From the NCBI GenBank assembly GCA_018228685.1, contig CP073691.1:1550001-1614000 (forward strand): a stretch of DNA of 64,000 nt. The letters run 5' to 3'. The notes under the pieces were generated by a model that saw only the letters and a list, made by a program, of their open reading frames with translations, was not told the DNA's origin and did not search any database. Shown piece after piece: positions 16,497 through 25,173 of this stretch; the stretch's first letter is position 1; each line of letters starts with the position of its first letter. This DNA comes from Clostridiaceae bacterium Marseille-Q4149. Its GTDB lineage: Bacteria > Bacillota > Clostridia > Oscillospirales > Oscillospiraceae. The position numbers were made by a program, and so were the translations under genes.

Positions 16497-16704
16497 ATGC
16501 CGAGATGGGAAACAGCAGCTTCAGCACGCCGAAGACCACCAGGGACGCGGCAGCGGCGATCAGAAAGATGAAGCAGGTCCTCCGGTCCCGCTGGGCCAGG
16601 GCCTGGTCCTCATGCTCGTTCTGCCACCGCACATAGAACCAGGCCGCGCACAGCAGACAGACAATCGGCGCAAACAGCAGGCCGATCATGGCAACGTATT
16701 CCAT
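16495..16704 (-). CDS. Small two-helix membrane protein
   Basis: A 69-residue protein with hydrophobic helices at about residues 5-24 and 46-66, separated by a charged loop (WQNEHEDQALAQRDRR). No family is recognised. It has an AGGGAGGAAC ribosome-binding site and its own promoter. The stop lies at the very end of the tandem 136-bp repeat, so an inserted element may have replaced its original 3' region. Confidence 0.7.
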   Translation of the reverse strand: MEYVAMIGLLFAPIVCLLCAAWFYVRWQNEHEDQALAQRDRRTCFIFLIAAAASLVVFGVLKLLFPISA

Positions 16705-16730
16705 AGCAGTTCCTCCCTCGCTTTTTCTCC

Positions 16731-16759
16731 AGTATACCCTATCTGCGTTCCCCCGTCAA
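16731..16759 (-). promoter_or_regulatory. Promoter of the small membrane protein gene
   Basis: Minus strand TTGACG (16759-16754), 17-bp spacer, TATACT (16736-16731). Confidence 0.7.
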
Positions 16760-16788
16760 TTGTGGGTTTTCCCCAGAGGGCCGGGTGG

Positions 16789-16817
16789 TTGATTTCCCCG
16801 GGAAATGGTGTTATCCT
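16789..16817 (+). promoter_or_regulatory. Candidate promoter of the MATE-aro operon
   Basis: TTGATT (16789-16794), 17-bp spacer, TATCCT (16812-16817), about 35 nt ahead of the MATE start. Weaker than other promoters here. Confidence 0.45.
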
Positions 16818-16850
16818 ATTATAAAAAGAGAGAACTGAGGAACCGCACTT

Positions 16851-18236
16851 ATGACATTCAGCCATCATCACGCCCACGCCCCTGCCCGGCGGGACGTGGA
16901 CATGACCCAGGGCAGCATCACCCGCCACCTGATCCAGTTCGCCCTGCCGCTGCTGGCCGGAAACGTGTTCCAGCAGCTTTACAACATGGTGGACACCTGG
17001 GTTGTGGGCAACTTTGTGTCCAACGAGGCCTTTTCCGCCGTGGGCACCGTGGGGCCCATCATCAACATGCTCATCGGCTTCTTCATGGGCCTGTCCAGCG
17101 GCGCGGGGGTGGTCATCAGCCAATATTACGGGGCCCACCGGCCCGAAAAGGTCCAGGACACCGTACACACGGCCATGGTGCTGACCCTGGTGCTGTGCGC
17201 GGCGTTTACGGCCCTGGGCCTGGCCCTGATCCCGGCCATGCTGGACCTGATGAACACCCCGGCGGAGGTGCTGCCGGAGTCCACGGCGTATCTGTCCATC
17301 TATTTCTCCGGCATCACGGGCCTGCTGATCTATAACATGGGCTCCGGCATTCTCCGGGCCGTGGGCGACTCCCGGCGGCCCTTCTATTTCCTGGTGGTGT
17401 CGGCGGTGCTGAACACCGGGCTGGACCTGCTGTTTGTGATTCGGTTCCACATGGGTGTGGCTGGTGTGGCCTGGGCCACCATCATCGCCCAGGCGGTGTC
17501 GGCGGTGCTGGTGCTGGCGGTGCTGATGCGGACGGACAGCTGCGTCCGGGTGGAGCTGCGGCGGCTGCGAGTCCACTGGGACATGCTGAAAAAAATCGTC
17601 CGGGTGGGCATCCCGGCGGCTCTGCAAATGGCCGTTACCGCCTTTTCCAACGTGTTCGTCCAGTCCTATATCAACCATTTCGGCGCGGACTGCATGTCCG
17701 GCTGGACGGCGTATACCAAGATCGACCAGCTGATGTTCCTGCCCATGCAGTCCCTGGCCCTGTCCGCCACCACCTTTGTGGGGCAGAACCTGGGCGCAGG
17801 CGACACCCCCCGTGCCCAGCAGGGCGTCCGCCGGGCGCTGGGGATCTCCCTGGCGGTGACGGCGGTGCTGATGGTCCCGGTGCTGGTGTTCGCTCCCCAG
17901 CTGACGGCCTTCTTCAACCGCAAGGCCGAGGTGGTGGCCTACGGCACCCTGCTGCTGCGGTATATCTCCCCCTTCTATCTGCTGTGCTGCATCAACCAGA
18001 TCTACTCCGGCGCGCTCCGGGGCGCAGGCAACAGCCAGGTGCCCATGGTGATCATGCTGGGCTCCTTTGTGGTGTTCCGCCAGATCTATCTGTATATCGT
18101 GTCCCATTTCATCACCAATACCCTGCTGCCCCTGGCCATGGGCTATCCCGCCGGATGGCTGGTGTGCAGCGCCGCCACGCTGCTGTATTACCGCAGGGCC
18201 GCCCTGGGCCGGCAGCGCCTGGTGGAAGATAACTAA
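16851..18236 (+). CDS. MATE family efflux transporter heading the shikimate operon
   Basis: A 461-residue protein with about 12 membrane segments. LIQFALPLLAGNVFQQLYNMVDT is the usual first-helix signature of the NorM/DinF-type branch. The N-terminus MTFSHHHAHAP is His-rich and lies ahead of an alternative internal start, MTQGSITRH (16902). aroB starts only 19 nt after its stop with no terminator, so it is probably co-transcribed with the aromatic pathway. Export of an aromatic metabolite is a guess from that position. Confidence 0.86.
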   Translation: MTFSHHHAHAPARRDVDMTQGSITRHLIQFALPLLAGNVFQQLYNMVDTWVVGNFVSNEAFSAVGTVGPIINMLIGFFMGLSSGAGVVISQYYGAHRPEKVQDTVHTAMVLTLVLCAAFTALGLALIPAMLDLMNTPAEVLPESTAYLSIYFSGITGLLIYNMGSGILRAVGDSRRPFYFLVVSAVLNTGLDLLFVIRFHMGVAGVAWATIIAQAVSAVLVLAVLMRTDSCVRVELRRLRVHWDMLKKIVRVGIPAALQMAVTAFSNVFVQSYINHFGADCMSGWTAYTKIDQLMFLPMQSLALSATTFVGQNLGAGDTPRAQQGVRRALGISLAVTAVLMVPVLVFAPQLTAFFNRKAEVVAYGTLLLRYISPFYLLCCINQIYSGALRGAGNSQVPMVIMLGSFVVFRQIYLYIVSHFITNTLLPLAMGYPAGWLVCSAATLLYYRRAALGRQRLVEDN

Positions 18237-18255
18237 AGCCGGAGGAAGCCCGTCT

Positions 18256-19263
18256 ATGCGTCAGATCAACGTATCCCTGGGACAGCGGTCCTATCCCATT
18301 CTCATCGGCCCGGGTCTGCTGGGCCGGGCGGCGGAGCGGCTGAGCGCCCTGCCGGTAAAGCGCTGGGCCGTGGTGGCCGACGAGACTGCGGCGTCCCTTT
18401 ATGCCGGGAGCTTAGGGCTGCCGGTGTATACCTTCCCCGCCGGGGAGGGCAGCAAGTGCCTGGCGGTGTATGAGTCCCTGTGCCGCCGGATGCTGGCTGA
18501 CGGCTTCACCCGGGCGGACGGCATCGTGGCCCTGGGCGGCGGCGTTGCCGGCGACCTGGCGGGCTTTCTGGCCGGGACCATCCTGCGGGGCGTCCCCCTG
18601 GTCCAGATGCCCACCACCCTGCTGGCCCAGGTGGACAGCAGCGTAGGCGGCAAAACCGGCCTGGACCTGCCGGAGGGGAAAAACCTCATCGGCTGCTTCT
18701 ATCAGCCCTCCCTGGTGCTGGCGGACACCGATTGCCTGGGTACGCTGCCCAGGCGGCAGCTGTCCTCCGGCATGGCGGAGGTCATCAAGTGCGGCGTTAT
18801 CGGGGACGAGGAGATCCTCCGCCATCTGGAAACGGCGGCAAAGCCGGATCTTCCCTGGCTGGTGGAGCGCTGCTGCCGGTATAAAGCGGCGGTGGTGGCC
18901 CGGGACGAGCGGGACGGCGGAGACCGCCGCCTGCTGAACTTCGGCCATACCTTCGGCCATGCCTACGAGGCCGCCGGAGGGTACGATAGCTACACCCACG
19001 GCGAGGCCGTGGCCGCCGGGATGATGCAGATGCTCCGTTGGCAGGTGTCCCATGGGCTGGGCGGGCAGGAGCTGCTGGACAGGCTCACCCCCCTGCTGGA
19101 GCGGTGGGAGCTTCCCGTCCGGCTACCCTGGGATGGGGCGGCGGACTATCTGGCCCGGGACAAGAAACGGGCCGGAGATCAGGTTACCATCGCCGTGGCT
19201 CAGCGGGCCGGGGCGGGCCGCCTGATGGCGGTTCCCCTGGCGTCCCTGCTGGAGGTGGAGTAA
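18256..19263 (+). CDS. aroB: 3-dehydroquinate synthase
   Basis: A 335-residue NAD-dependent, metal-dependent enzyme that cyclises DAHP to 3-dehydroquinate. Visible motifs are the NAD-binding GGGVAGDLAGF, the substrate loop QVDSSVGGKTG and the metal-ligand motif FGHTFGHAYE. It is slightly shorter than the usual ~360 residues. Start MRQINVSLGQRSYP follows GCCGGAGGAAG. Its TAA overlaps the aroA ATG by one base (TAATG). Confidence 0.95.
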   Translation: MRQINVSLGQRSYPILIGPGLLGRAAERLSALPVKRWAVVADETAASLYAGSLGLPVYTFPAGEGSKCLAVYESLCRRMLADGFTRADGIVALGGGVAGDLAGFLAGTILRGVPLVQMPTTLLAQVDSSVGGKTGLDLPEGKNLIGCFYQPSLVLADTDCLGTLPRRQLSSGMAEVIKCGVIGDEEILRHLETAAKPDLPWLVERCCRYKAAVVARDERDGGDRRLLNFGHTFGHAYEAAGGYDSYTHGEAVAAGMMQMLRWQVSHGLGGQELLDRLTPLLERWELPVRLPWDGAADYLARDKKRAGDQVTIAVAQRAGAGRLMAVPLASLLEVE

Positions 19264-20384
19264 TGGACCTGCGCCTGTATCCCGCCCCTTTGCGGGGCGC
19301 GGTGACGCCGCCGCCCTCCAAAAGCCTGCTGCACCGGCAGCTGATCTGCCTGGCCCAGGCGGGGCAGTTCCCCTGCCCCCCGGACCCCGCCGACGACGTT
19401 CTGGCCACGGTCCGGGGCCTGTGGGCCCTGTATCACCGGCCGGAGCCGGTCATCGACTGCGGGGCCAGCGGCAGCACCCTGCGGTTTCTTCTGCCCCTGG
19501 CCATGGCCCGGGGCCAGGTAGGGACCCGGTTCGTCGGCACCCGGCGGCTGCTGGCCCGTCCCCTGCCCGGGGACTGGGGCCTTGCACCCACAGGAAACGG
19601 TCTGCGGGTCACCCGCCCCCTTTCCCCGGGCCGCATCCCGGTGGACGGAAGCCGGACCTCCCAGCTGGTTTCCGGCCTGCTGATGGCCCTGCCGGGCCTG
19701 GCGGCGGACTCGGAGCTGGTTCTGACCGGCCCCCTGGCCTCCCGGCCGTATGTGGACCTGACCCTGGCGGTGCTGGAGCGGTGCGGCATTATCATCGAGG
19801 AAAGCCCCGGCGGCTTTTTCGTCCCCGGCGAGCAAAGGTTCCGCCCGGTTCCCATGGAGCCGGAGCCGGACTGGTCCGCCGCCGCCTTCTGGCTGGCAAT
19901 CGCCGCCCTGGGCTGTCCCGTGGAGGTCACGGGGCTGCGCCGGGACTCCCTGCAGGGAGACCGGGCCGCCGGGGCGCTGTGCCGGTGTCTGCCGGGCACT
20001 GTGGACCTGACGGATATCCCGGACCTGCTGCCGCCGCTGGCGTTGGCGGCGGCCCTGCAGCCGGGAAAATGCACCCGCTTCACCGGGGCCGCCCGGCTGC
20101 GGGACAAGGAGAGCGACCGCCTGGCCTCGGTGTCGGCGGCGCTGACGGCCCTGGGGGGCCGCGTCCGGCAGGAGCCGGAGGGCCTCACCGTATGGGGCAC
20201 GGACCGTCTCACCGGCGGCGAGGCCCACAGCTGCGGCGACCATCGTATTGCCATGCTGTGCGCCTGCGCCGCGCCCTTCTGCACCGGCCCGGTGCTGCTG
20301 CGCGACGCCGGGTGCACCGATAAATCCTACCCCGGCTTCTGGGCGGATTACCGCCGCCTGGGGGGACAAACGGAGGAAGTATAA
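19263..20384 (+). CDS. aroA: 3-phosphoshikimate 1-carboxyvinyltransferase (EPSP synthase)
   Basis: A 373-residue protein, about 50 residues shorter than typical AroA (about 430). It transfers enolpyruvyl from PEP to shikimate-3-phosphate. Key motifs are present: PPPSKSLLHR at the N-terminus, CGASGSTLRFLLPLA, SRTSQLVSGLL, the RDKESDRL motif and GDHRIAM. The shortening seems to be spread over loops rather than a missing domain. It overlaps aroB by one base, and an AGGAGG-type site lies in the aroB end. Confidence 0.92.
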   Translation: MDLRLYPAPLRGAVTPPPSKSLLHRQLICLAQAGQFPCPPDPADDVLATVRGLWALYHRPEPVIDCGASGSTLRFLLPLAMARGQVGTRFVGTRRLLARPLPGDWGLAPTGNGLRVTRPLSPGRIPVDGSRTSQLVSGLLMALPGLAADSELVLTGPLASRPYVDLTLAVLERCGIIIEESPGGFFVPGEQRFRPVPMEPEPDWSAAAFWLAIAALGCPVEVTGLRRDSLQGDRAAGALCRCLPGTVDLTDIPDLLPPLALAAALQPGKCTRFTGAARLRDKESDRLASVSAALTALGGRVRQEPEGLTVWGTDRLTGGEAHSCGDHRIAMLCACAAPFCTGPVLLRDAGCTDKSYPGFWADYRRLGGQTEEV

Positions 20385-21590
20385 GTGCTGGATTACACCA
20401 TTTTCGGCGAATCCCACGGCCCCGCCGTGGGGGTGCTGGTCACCGGCGCGGCCCCGGGCCTGCCGGTGGACCGGGAGATCATCGCCCGGGAGCTTCAGCG
20501 CCGGGCCCCCGGCGGGCCTCTGGCCACCGCCCGGCATGAGCCGGACCGGCTCCATATTCTCAGCGGCGTCTATCAGGGCTTCACCACCGGCGACCCCATC
20601 TGCCTGGTTCTGGAAAACCGGGACACCCGGTCCGGGGACTATGAGGCCCTGCGGAATAAGCCCCGGCCCGGCCATGCGGACTACGCCGCCTGGGTGCGCA
20701 GCGGGGGACACAACGATCCCCGGGGCGGCGGGCCCTATTCCGGCCGGCTGACGGCCCCTCTGGTGGCGGCAGGCGCTATGGTGAAGGCCTGGCTGAAAGA
20801 ACAAGATATTGAGCTGAAAGCGCAAGTTGTTGATGAAAACGCCCTCCGGCAGCAGGCAGCAGAAGCCAAGGCCGACGGGGACTCCGTAGGCGGGGAGATC
20901 GCCTGCACCGTCACGGGGCTTCCGGCGGGGCTGGGCGGCCCCGGCTGGCGGGAGGCGGTGGAGTCGGAGCTGGCCCGGCACCTGTTCGCCATTCCGGCGG
21001 TGAAGGCCCTGGGCTTCGGCGACGGCGCGGCCCTGGCCCATATGCGGGGCAGCCGGGCCAACGACCCCCTGCGCACCGACGGTACCCGCATCCGCACCGT
21101 CACCAATCACAACGGCGGCATCAACGGCGGCGTCACCAACGGTATGCCCCTGACCTTTACCGTCACCTTCAAGCCCACCCCCTCCATCGCCCTGCCCCAG
21201 GATACGGTGGACCTGTCCCGGATGGAAAACTGCACCGTGGCCATTACCGGCCGCCACGACCCCTGCATCGCCCTGCGGGCGGCCCCCATTGTGGAGGCGG
21301 CGGCGGCCCTGGCCCTGTGGCGGGTGCTGAATCCCCGGGGCGGCGGCCTGGACACCCTGCGGCTGCAGCTGGACGATGTGGACCGGCAGCTGGTGGGGCT
21401 GCTGGTCCGGCGGCAGGAGCTGTCCCGGGACATCGGGGCCTATAAGGCGGCCCACGGTCTCCCGGTGCGGGACCCGGAGCGGGAGGCCCAGGTGCTGCGC
21501 AGCCGGGGCGACCTGGCCCCGGAGCACCGGGCGGAGGTGGAGCGCCTGTATGAGACGCTGATGGCCCTGAGCCGGGAGCAGCAGTCGTGA
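20385..21590 (+). CDS. aroC: Chorismate synthase fused to chorismate mutase
   Basis: A 401-residue two-domain protein. Residues 1 to about 320 are chorismate synthase (GESHGPAVG, RPGHADYA, RGGGPYSGR, NHNGGINGG, RHDPCIALRA), an FMNH2-dependent enzyme that makes chorismate from EPSP. Residues about 325-401 are an AroQ-class chorismate mutase: LDDVDRQLVGLLVRRQELS, IGAYKAAHGLPVRDPERE. The fusion would send chorismate straight to prephenate, for Phe and Tyr. The start is GTG at 20385 directly after the aroA TAA, with CGGAGGAAG 5 nt before it. Confidence 0.93.
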   Translation: MLDYTIFGESHGPAVGVLVTGAAPGLPVDREIIARELQRRAPGGPLATARHEPDRLHILSGVYQGFTTGDPICLVLENRDTRSGDYEALRNKPRPGHADYAAWVRSGGHNDPRGGGPYSGRLTAPLVAAGAMVKAWLKEQDIELKAQVVDENALRQQAAEAKADGDSVGGEIACTVTGLPAGLGGPGWREAVESELARHLFAIPAVKALGFGDGAALAHMRGSRANDPLRTDGTRIRTVTNHNGGINGGVTNGMPLTFTVTFKPTPSIALPQDTVDLSRMENCTVAITGRHDPCIALRAAPIVEAAAALALWRVLNPRGGGLDTLRLQLDDVDRQLVGLLVRRQELSRDIGAYKAAHGLPVRDPEREAQVLRSRGDLAPEHRAEVERLYETLMALSREQQS

Positions 21591-22084
21591 GGAACCTGAT
21601 TTTTGTGGGTCTGCCCGGCAGCGGCAAGAGCACCGTGGGGCGGCTGTGCGCCAGGGCCTTGAACCTGCCCTTTGTGGACGCGGACAAGTTCCTGGAGCAG
21701 AGGGAGGGCCGTTCCGTCGCCGATATCTTCGCGTCAAGCGGCGAGGGGTATTTCCGGGACCTGGAGTCCCGGGTTCTGGCGGAGCTGTGTCGCCGGGAGG
21801 GCATCGTCCTGGCCACCGGCGGCGGCGCGGTGCTGCGGCGGGAGAACCGGAGGCTGCTGCGGGACGGGGGCCTGGTCATCTTCCTGGACCGGTCCCCCTG
21901 GGCCATCCGCCGCACCCTGCGGCGGCAGGGCCGTCCCCTGCTGACGGATGACGGGGCCATTTTCCGCCTGGCCCGGCAGCGGCGGGACCTGTACCGGGCC
22001 GCCGCCCACCATTCCATCAACAAACCCACAGCCCGTCAGGCGGCGGAGGAAGCCGTCCGCCTGTGGAGAGAGGAGCAGACATGA
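21587..22084 (+). CDS. aroK: Shikimate kinase
   Basis: A 165-residue P-loop kinase: Walker A GLPGSGKST at residues 8-16, the shikimate-binding DADKFLEQREGRSVADIF, GEGYFRDLE and TGGGAVLR. It phosphorylates shikimate at O3. The GTG start overlaps the aroC stop (GTGA), showing translational coupling. Confidence 0.94.
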   Translation: MRNLIFVGLPGSGKSTVGRLCARALNLPFVDADKFLEQREGRSVADIFASSGEGYFRDLESRVLAELCRREGIVLATGGGAVLRRENRRLLRDGGLVIFLDRSPWAIRRTLRRQGRPLLTDDGAIFRLARQRRDLYRAAAHHSINKPTARQAAEEAVRLWREEQT

Positions 22085-22518
22085 ACATTCTCATTCTCAA
22101 CGGCCCCAACCTGAACCTGCTGGGAAAGCGGGAGCCGGGCATCTACGGCACCGGCAGCTACGACGACCTGTGCATGGAGCTTGTGGCCTATGCCGCCGCC
22201 CGGGACATCCGGGTGGACATCCGCCAGAGCAACCACGAAGGGGCGCTCATTGACGAGATACAGGCCGCCGACGGGGTGTATGACGGCATCGTCATCAACC
22301 CCGGGGCCTATACCCATTACAGCTACGCCATCTATGACGCCCTGCTGGCCGTCAGCGTCCCGGCGGTGGAGGTCCACCTCAGCAACATCAACCGCCGGGA
22401 GTCCTTCCGCCGCATCTCCGTCACCGCTCCGGCCTGCGTGGCCCAGATCGTGGGCCATGGCTTCCTGGGCTATATGGAGGCCATGGACCTGCTGGCAGGA
22501 GGTGGTCCTCTGGTATGA
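22081..22518 (+). CDS. aroQ: 3-dehydroquinate dehydratase, type II
   Basis: A 145-residue type II dehydroquinase that converts 3-dehydroquinate to 3-dehydroshikimate. Characteristic motifs are NGPNLNLLGKREPGIYG with the catalytic Tyr, QSNHEGALID, NPGAYTHYSYAI with the catalytic His region and VHLSNINRRESFR. Both ends overlap neighbours by 4 nt (ATGA). Confidence 0.95.
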   Translation: MNILILNGPNLNLLGKREPGIYGTGSYDDLCMELVAYAAARDIRVDIRQSNHEGALIDEIQAADGVYDGIVINPGAYTHYSYAIYDALLAVSVPAVEVHLSNINRRESFRRISVTAPACVAQIVGHGFLGYMEAMDLLAGGGPLV

Positions 22519-23288
22519 GGCTCTGCGTCATCGGCGACCCGGTGGGGCACAGCCTGTCCCCCCTGCTGCACCGGCGGATGCTGGACCGGGCGGGATTGAC
22601 GGGCAGCTATGAGACCGTCACCGTGACCCCGGACACCCTGCCGGAGTTCCTGGCGGCGGCCCGGGCCGGGGCCTGGGACGGCTGCAACGTCACCATGCCG
22701 CTGAAGCAGGCGATCCTGCCCCTGCTGGATGAGCTGGACCCGGCGGCCGCCGCCTGCGGGGCGGTGAACACCGTGTGCTTCCGCCGGGGCCGGGCCGTGG
22801 GGTACAACACCGACGCACCGGGCATCCGGGCGGGGCTTCTGGCCCACGGCGCGGACCCCCGGGCGGGGCAGGTGCTGATCATCGGCAACGGCGGGGCGGC
22901 CCGGGCGGCCCGCTTCGCCCTGGGGGACTGCCGCCTGCTGACGGCGGCACGGCACGGCGGGGACATCCCCCTGGACCGGCTGCCCCAGGCGGCCCGGGAC
23001 AGCCTTGTGGTCATCAACGCCACCCCCCTGGGGATGGAGGGCTTTCCGCCCTTTGCCAGCCTCTCCTTCCTGGACGCGCTGCCCCCGGGCGCGGCGGTGT
23101 TCGACCTGGTATACCACCCCCGGCAGACGGCTCTGCTGGCGGCGGCCCAGGACCGGGGCCTCACGGCCATCGGCGGCATGGAGCTGCTGGTGCAGCAGGC
23201 CATCCTGGCCTTTTCCCGCTTCACCGGCACGGCCCTGGACCGGGAGGCCGTCCGCCGGGACCTGCTGGCGATGGTGGGGGAGAAATAA
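22515..23288 (+). CDS. aroE: Shikimate dehydrogenase
   Basis: A 257-residue NADPH-dependent enzyme that reduces 3-dehydroshikimate. DPVGHSLSPLLH and NVTMPLKQAI form the substrate domain; GNGGAARAARF is the nucleotide-binding loop, and NATPLGMEG follows. It is the last gene of the aro cluster, coupled to aroQ by ATGA. Confidence 0.95.
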   Translation: MRLCVIGDPVGHSLSPLLHRRMLDRAGLTGSYETVTVTPDTLPEFLAAARAGAWDGCNVTMPLKQAILPLLDELDPAAAACGAVNTVCFRRGRAVGYNTDAPGIRAGLLAHGADPRAGQVLIIGNGGAARAARFALGDCRLLTAARHGGDIPLDRLPQAARDSLVVINATPLGMEGFPPFASLSFLDALPPGAAVFDLVYHPRQTALLAAAQDRGLTAIGGMELLVQQAILAFSRFTGTALDREAVRRDLLAMVGEK

Positions 23289-23478
23289 AAAATACACGCC
23301 GCAATCCTCTCAGATTGCGGCGTGTTTGCGTGCGTGTAAGCACAGACCTGCGGGGCCGTGGGGGCCGAGTTATAACCTGCACCGATTCAGCAGGTGGGTT
23401 GTCTCCAGCTTGCTTCGTAGCTTCCAACTTCCAGCCGCAGACGGCAGCCGGGAGGCCTGCTGTTCACATACTGATCCG
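23286..23478 (-). ncRNA. Candidate structured non-coding RNA (6S-like or raiA-like, not classified)
   Basis: About 190 nt with no credible reading frame. On the minus strand an extended -10 (TGTTATAGG, -10 at 23490-23485) precedes it and the strong terminator at 23325-23287 closes it. The two ends are partly complementary (GTATGTGAACAGCAGGC against the copy ending near 23340). Internal helices include ACCTGC/GCAGGT (23377-23395) and AGCTTGC/AGCT pairs near 23410-23430. A long, closed, bulged hairpin suits 6S RNA, but no diagnostic sequence can be confirmed by eye; raiA-type RNA is the other option. Confidence 0.45.
23294..23325. terminator. Hairpin terminator shared by aroE and a minus-strand RNA
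   Basis: Perfect 13-bp stem (23294-23306 with 23313-23325). The minus strand continues ATTTTTTATTT, a strong terminator; the plus strand has only TTG. It therefore probably terminates a leftward transcript as well as aroE. Confidence 0.8.
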
Positions 23479-23687
23479 ACATCCCCTATAACAAAATGTG
23501 AGGATAAAAAAGACCCGTCACACCTCGCAGGGAGCCGTCTTCCGACGACACCCATAGTATAGCAGACCCGGCGGGAAAATAAAAGGGGAAACTTGCGGAT
23601 TCCCCCTGGAATTTTCCGGAAGCGGCCCCCGCCTTTCGGCATTTTCACGAAAGGGCTTTCGGTTTGCTAAAATCGTTTCCGGCATGG

Positions 23688-23714
23688 AAAAGGCGCTCCA
23701 TTGGAGCGCCTTTT
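23688..23714 (-). terminator. Terminator of the DUF1292 gene
   Basis: AAAAGGCGCTCC pairs with GGAGCGCCTTTT around ATT; on the minus strand it ends in TTTT. Between 23479 and 23687 nothing convincing was found apart from short hairpins and a weak minus-strand -10 (TATACT at 23561-23556). Confidence 0.8.
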
Positions 23715-23757
23715 GTGTTCCATATGCCGGATGCAGCATCCATAAACCGGAAACCGG

Positions 23758-24054
23758 TCAGGAATTTTCGTCATCCTCGTCCATCAGCTGCTCCATAAAC
23801 AGGTCATACACCCGCTGCAGCTCCTCGTCGCTGTCCAGGGTGGTCAGCAGCTCCTCGCCGTTTTCCGTCACGGACTTCAGGATCACCAGGCCGAAATCCT
23901 CGGCGGCTGCCTCGTCGGTCTCGTCGTCCACCGTGGGGAAGAAGGCCATATAGGTCTGGCCGTTGTCCTCCAGGGCGTCCACATATTCCAGCTCGATGTC
24001 GTTGCCGTCCTCATCGGTCAGGGTGATGAAATTGGGGCCGAATTCTTCGCTCAT
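23758..24054 (-). CDS. DUF1292 domain-containing protein (YrzB-like)
   Basis: A 98-residue very acidic protein. The central ITLTDEDGNDIELEYVDAL and TYMAFFP stretch is typical of DUF1292, a small family widespread in Firmicutes with no settled function. The C-terminus is an Asp/Glu tail (MEQLMDEDDENS). It has a strong AGGAGGTAAAC site, its own promoter and terminator, and is monocistronic. Confidence 0.85.
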   Translation of the reverse strand: MSEEFGPNFITLTDEDGNDIELEYVDALEDNGQTYMAFFPTVDDETDEAAAEDFGLVILKSVTENGEELLTTLDSDEELQRVYDLFMEQLMDEDDENS

Positions 24055-24084
24055 TTCCGTTTACCTCCTGTTGCAGTTGCCTGT

Positions 24085-24113
24085 ATCATACCCGATTCCG
24101 CCGGAAAAAGCAA
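24085..24113 (-). promoter_or_regulatory. Promoter of the DUF1292 gene
   Basis: Minus strand TTGCTT (24113-24108), 17-bp spacer, TATGAT (24090-24085). Confidence 0.6.
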
Positions 24114-24120
24114 GTGATTC

Positions 24121-25173
24121 TTATTTTTCCCGCAGCATCCGCAGCACCCGCCGGGGTGTGGGGGGATTGCCCTTATACAGGGACATCAGCCGGTATACCC
24201 GGCCCGCCAGGGCCGTCAGCACCCCGGCGCACACCACCACCAGCGCCAGGGACACCAGGCCCCCCAGCAGGGAGGTCTGCCCCAGCAGCACCCGGCTGGG
24301 CGTCACCAGAATGGCGGTGAAGGGGACATAGTCCAGCCACCGGGCCGAGGAGGTCATGCCGTCCATGCCCCCGGCGAACATGCAGCAGAAGAAGCTGGCC
24401 ACCAGCACCAGGGAAAACAGCACGTTGGTGCTGGACAGGTCCTCGGCCTTTCCGGCCATGGACCCGCCGATGGCGGACAGACTGCAATACAGCAGGAAGC
24501 CCGCCAGCAGCAGTCCCGCCGCCTCCAGCATGGCCGGAACGCTGAACAGACCCGTCAGCCGTCCCACGCCCTTGAGCACCTCCAGCAGCGGCAGGGTCAC
24601 CCCCGTCTGCCGGACCACGGCTCCGCCGATGGCAAAGCCACCTGCCAGACCCGCCGCCCATACGGCCAGCTGCAGAAGTCCCGCCAGGGCTGTGGCCAGC
24701 ACCTTGCCCAGCACCATGGCCCCCGGCTCCACGGACACCAGGAACAGGTCCATGAGCTTGGAGGTTTTTTCCAGGATCACGCTGGCCGCCGTGCTCTGGC
24801 CGTACAGCAGCACCAGAAAATAGAGCAGCATCAGCGACGCAAACGGCAGCAGCATGGACAGCAGGCCCATGGTCTCCCCTTCCCCGGTCTGCCCGCCGGT
24901 GACGGTGACCTCCACTGGCGCCGTCAGAAGGACCCTCTGCTCCGGCGTCAGCTCCGCCCGGTCCAGGGCCTCCTGGGTATAGCCCTCCTCCATCACCGGA
25001 TTCTGCTCCGGGGCGGCGTTTTTCTGGTGCTGGGCCGCCACAGTCAGGGAGAGGATGGGGATCAGCAGGCACGCCAGGGCCACCGCGATGGTGGCCGTGC
25101 GCCAGCCCCTCTGCCGCAGCTGCTGGGTCAGGGTGAAGGAAAACACCCGTCCCAGTCCCTTGTATCGTTTCAT
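24121..25173 (-). CDS. ABC-2 type transporter permease (second)
   Basis: A 350-residue membrane protein. It has one N-terminal helix (residues about 26-47), an extracytoplasmic stretch, then about five C-terminal helices, the topology of NatB-like ABC-2 permeases. YGQSTAASVILEKTSKLMDLFLVSV is the conserved cytoplasmic coupling segment. It overlaps the preceding permease by ATGA and is the last gene of a five-gene operon. Together with the ATPase below it would export an unknown substrate; Na+ export is known for NatAB but cannot be assumed. Confidence 0.82.
   Translation of the reverse strand: MKRYKGLGRVFSFTLTQQLRQRGWRTATIAVALACLLIPILSLTVAAQHQKNAAPEQNPVMEEGYTQEALDRAELTPEQRVLLTAPVEVTVTGGQTGEGETMGLLSMLLPFASLMLLYFLVLLYGQSTAASVILEKTSKLMDLFLVSVEPGAMVLGKVLATALAGLLQLAVWAAGLAGGFAIGGAVVRQTGVTLPLLEVLKGVGRLTGLFSVPAMLEAAGLLLAGFLLYCSLSAIGGSMAGKAEDLSSTNVLFSLVLVASFFCCMFAGGMDGMTSSARWLDYVPFTAILVTPSRVLLGQTSLLGGLVSLALVVVCAGVLTALAGRVYRLMSLYKGNPPTPRRVLRMLREK

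Noticed and set aside
19038..19262. Longer aroA start inside aroB
   Set aside because: The ATG at 19263 gives the normal AroA N-terminus and a 1-nt overlap; the extension has no family match.
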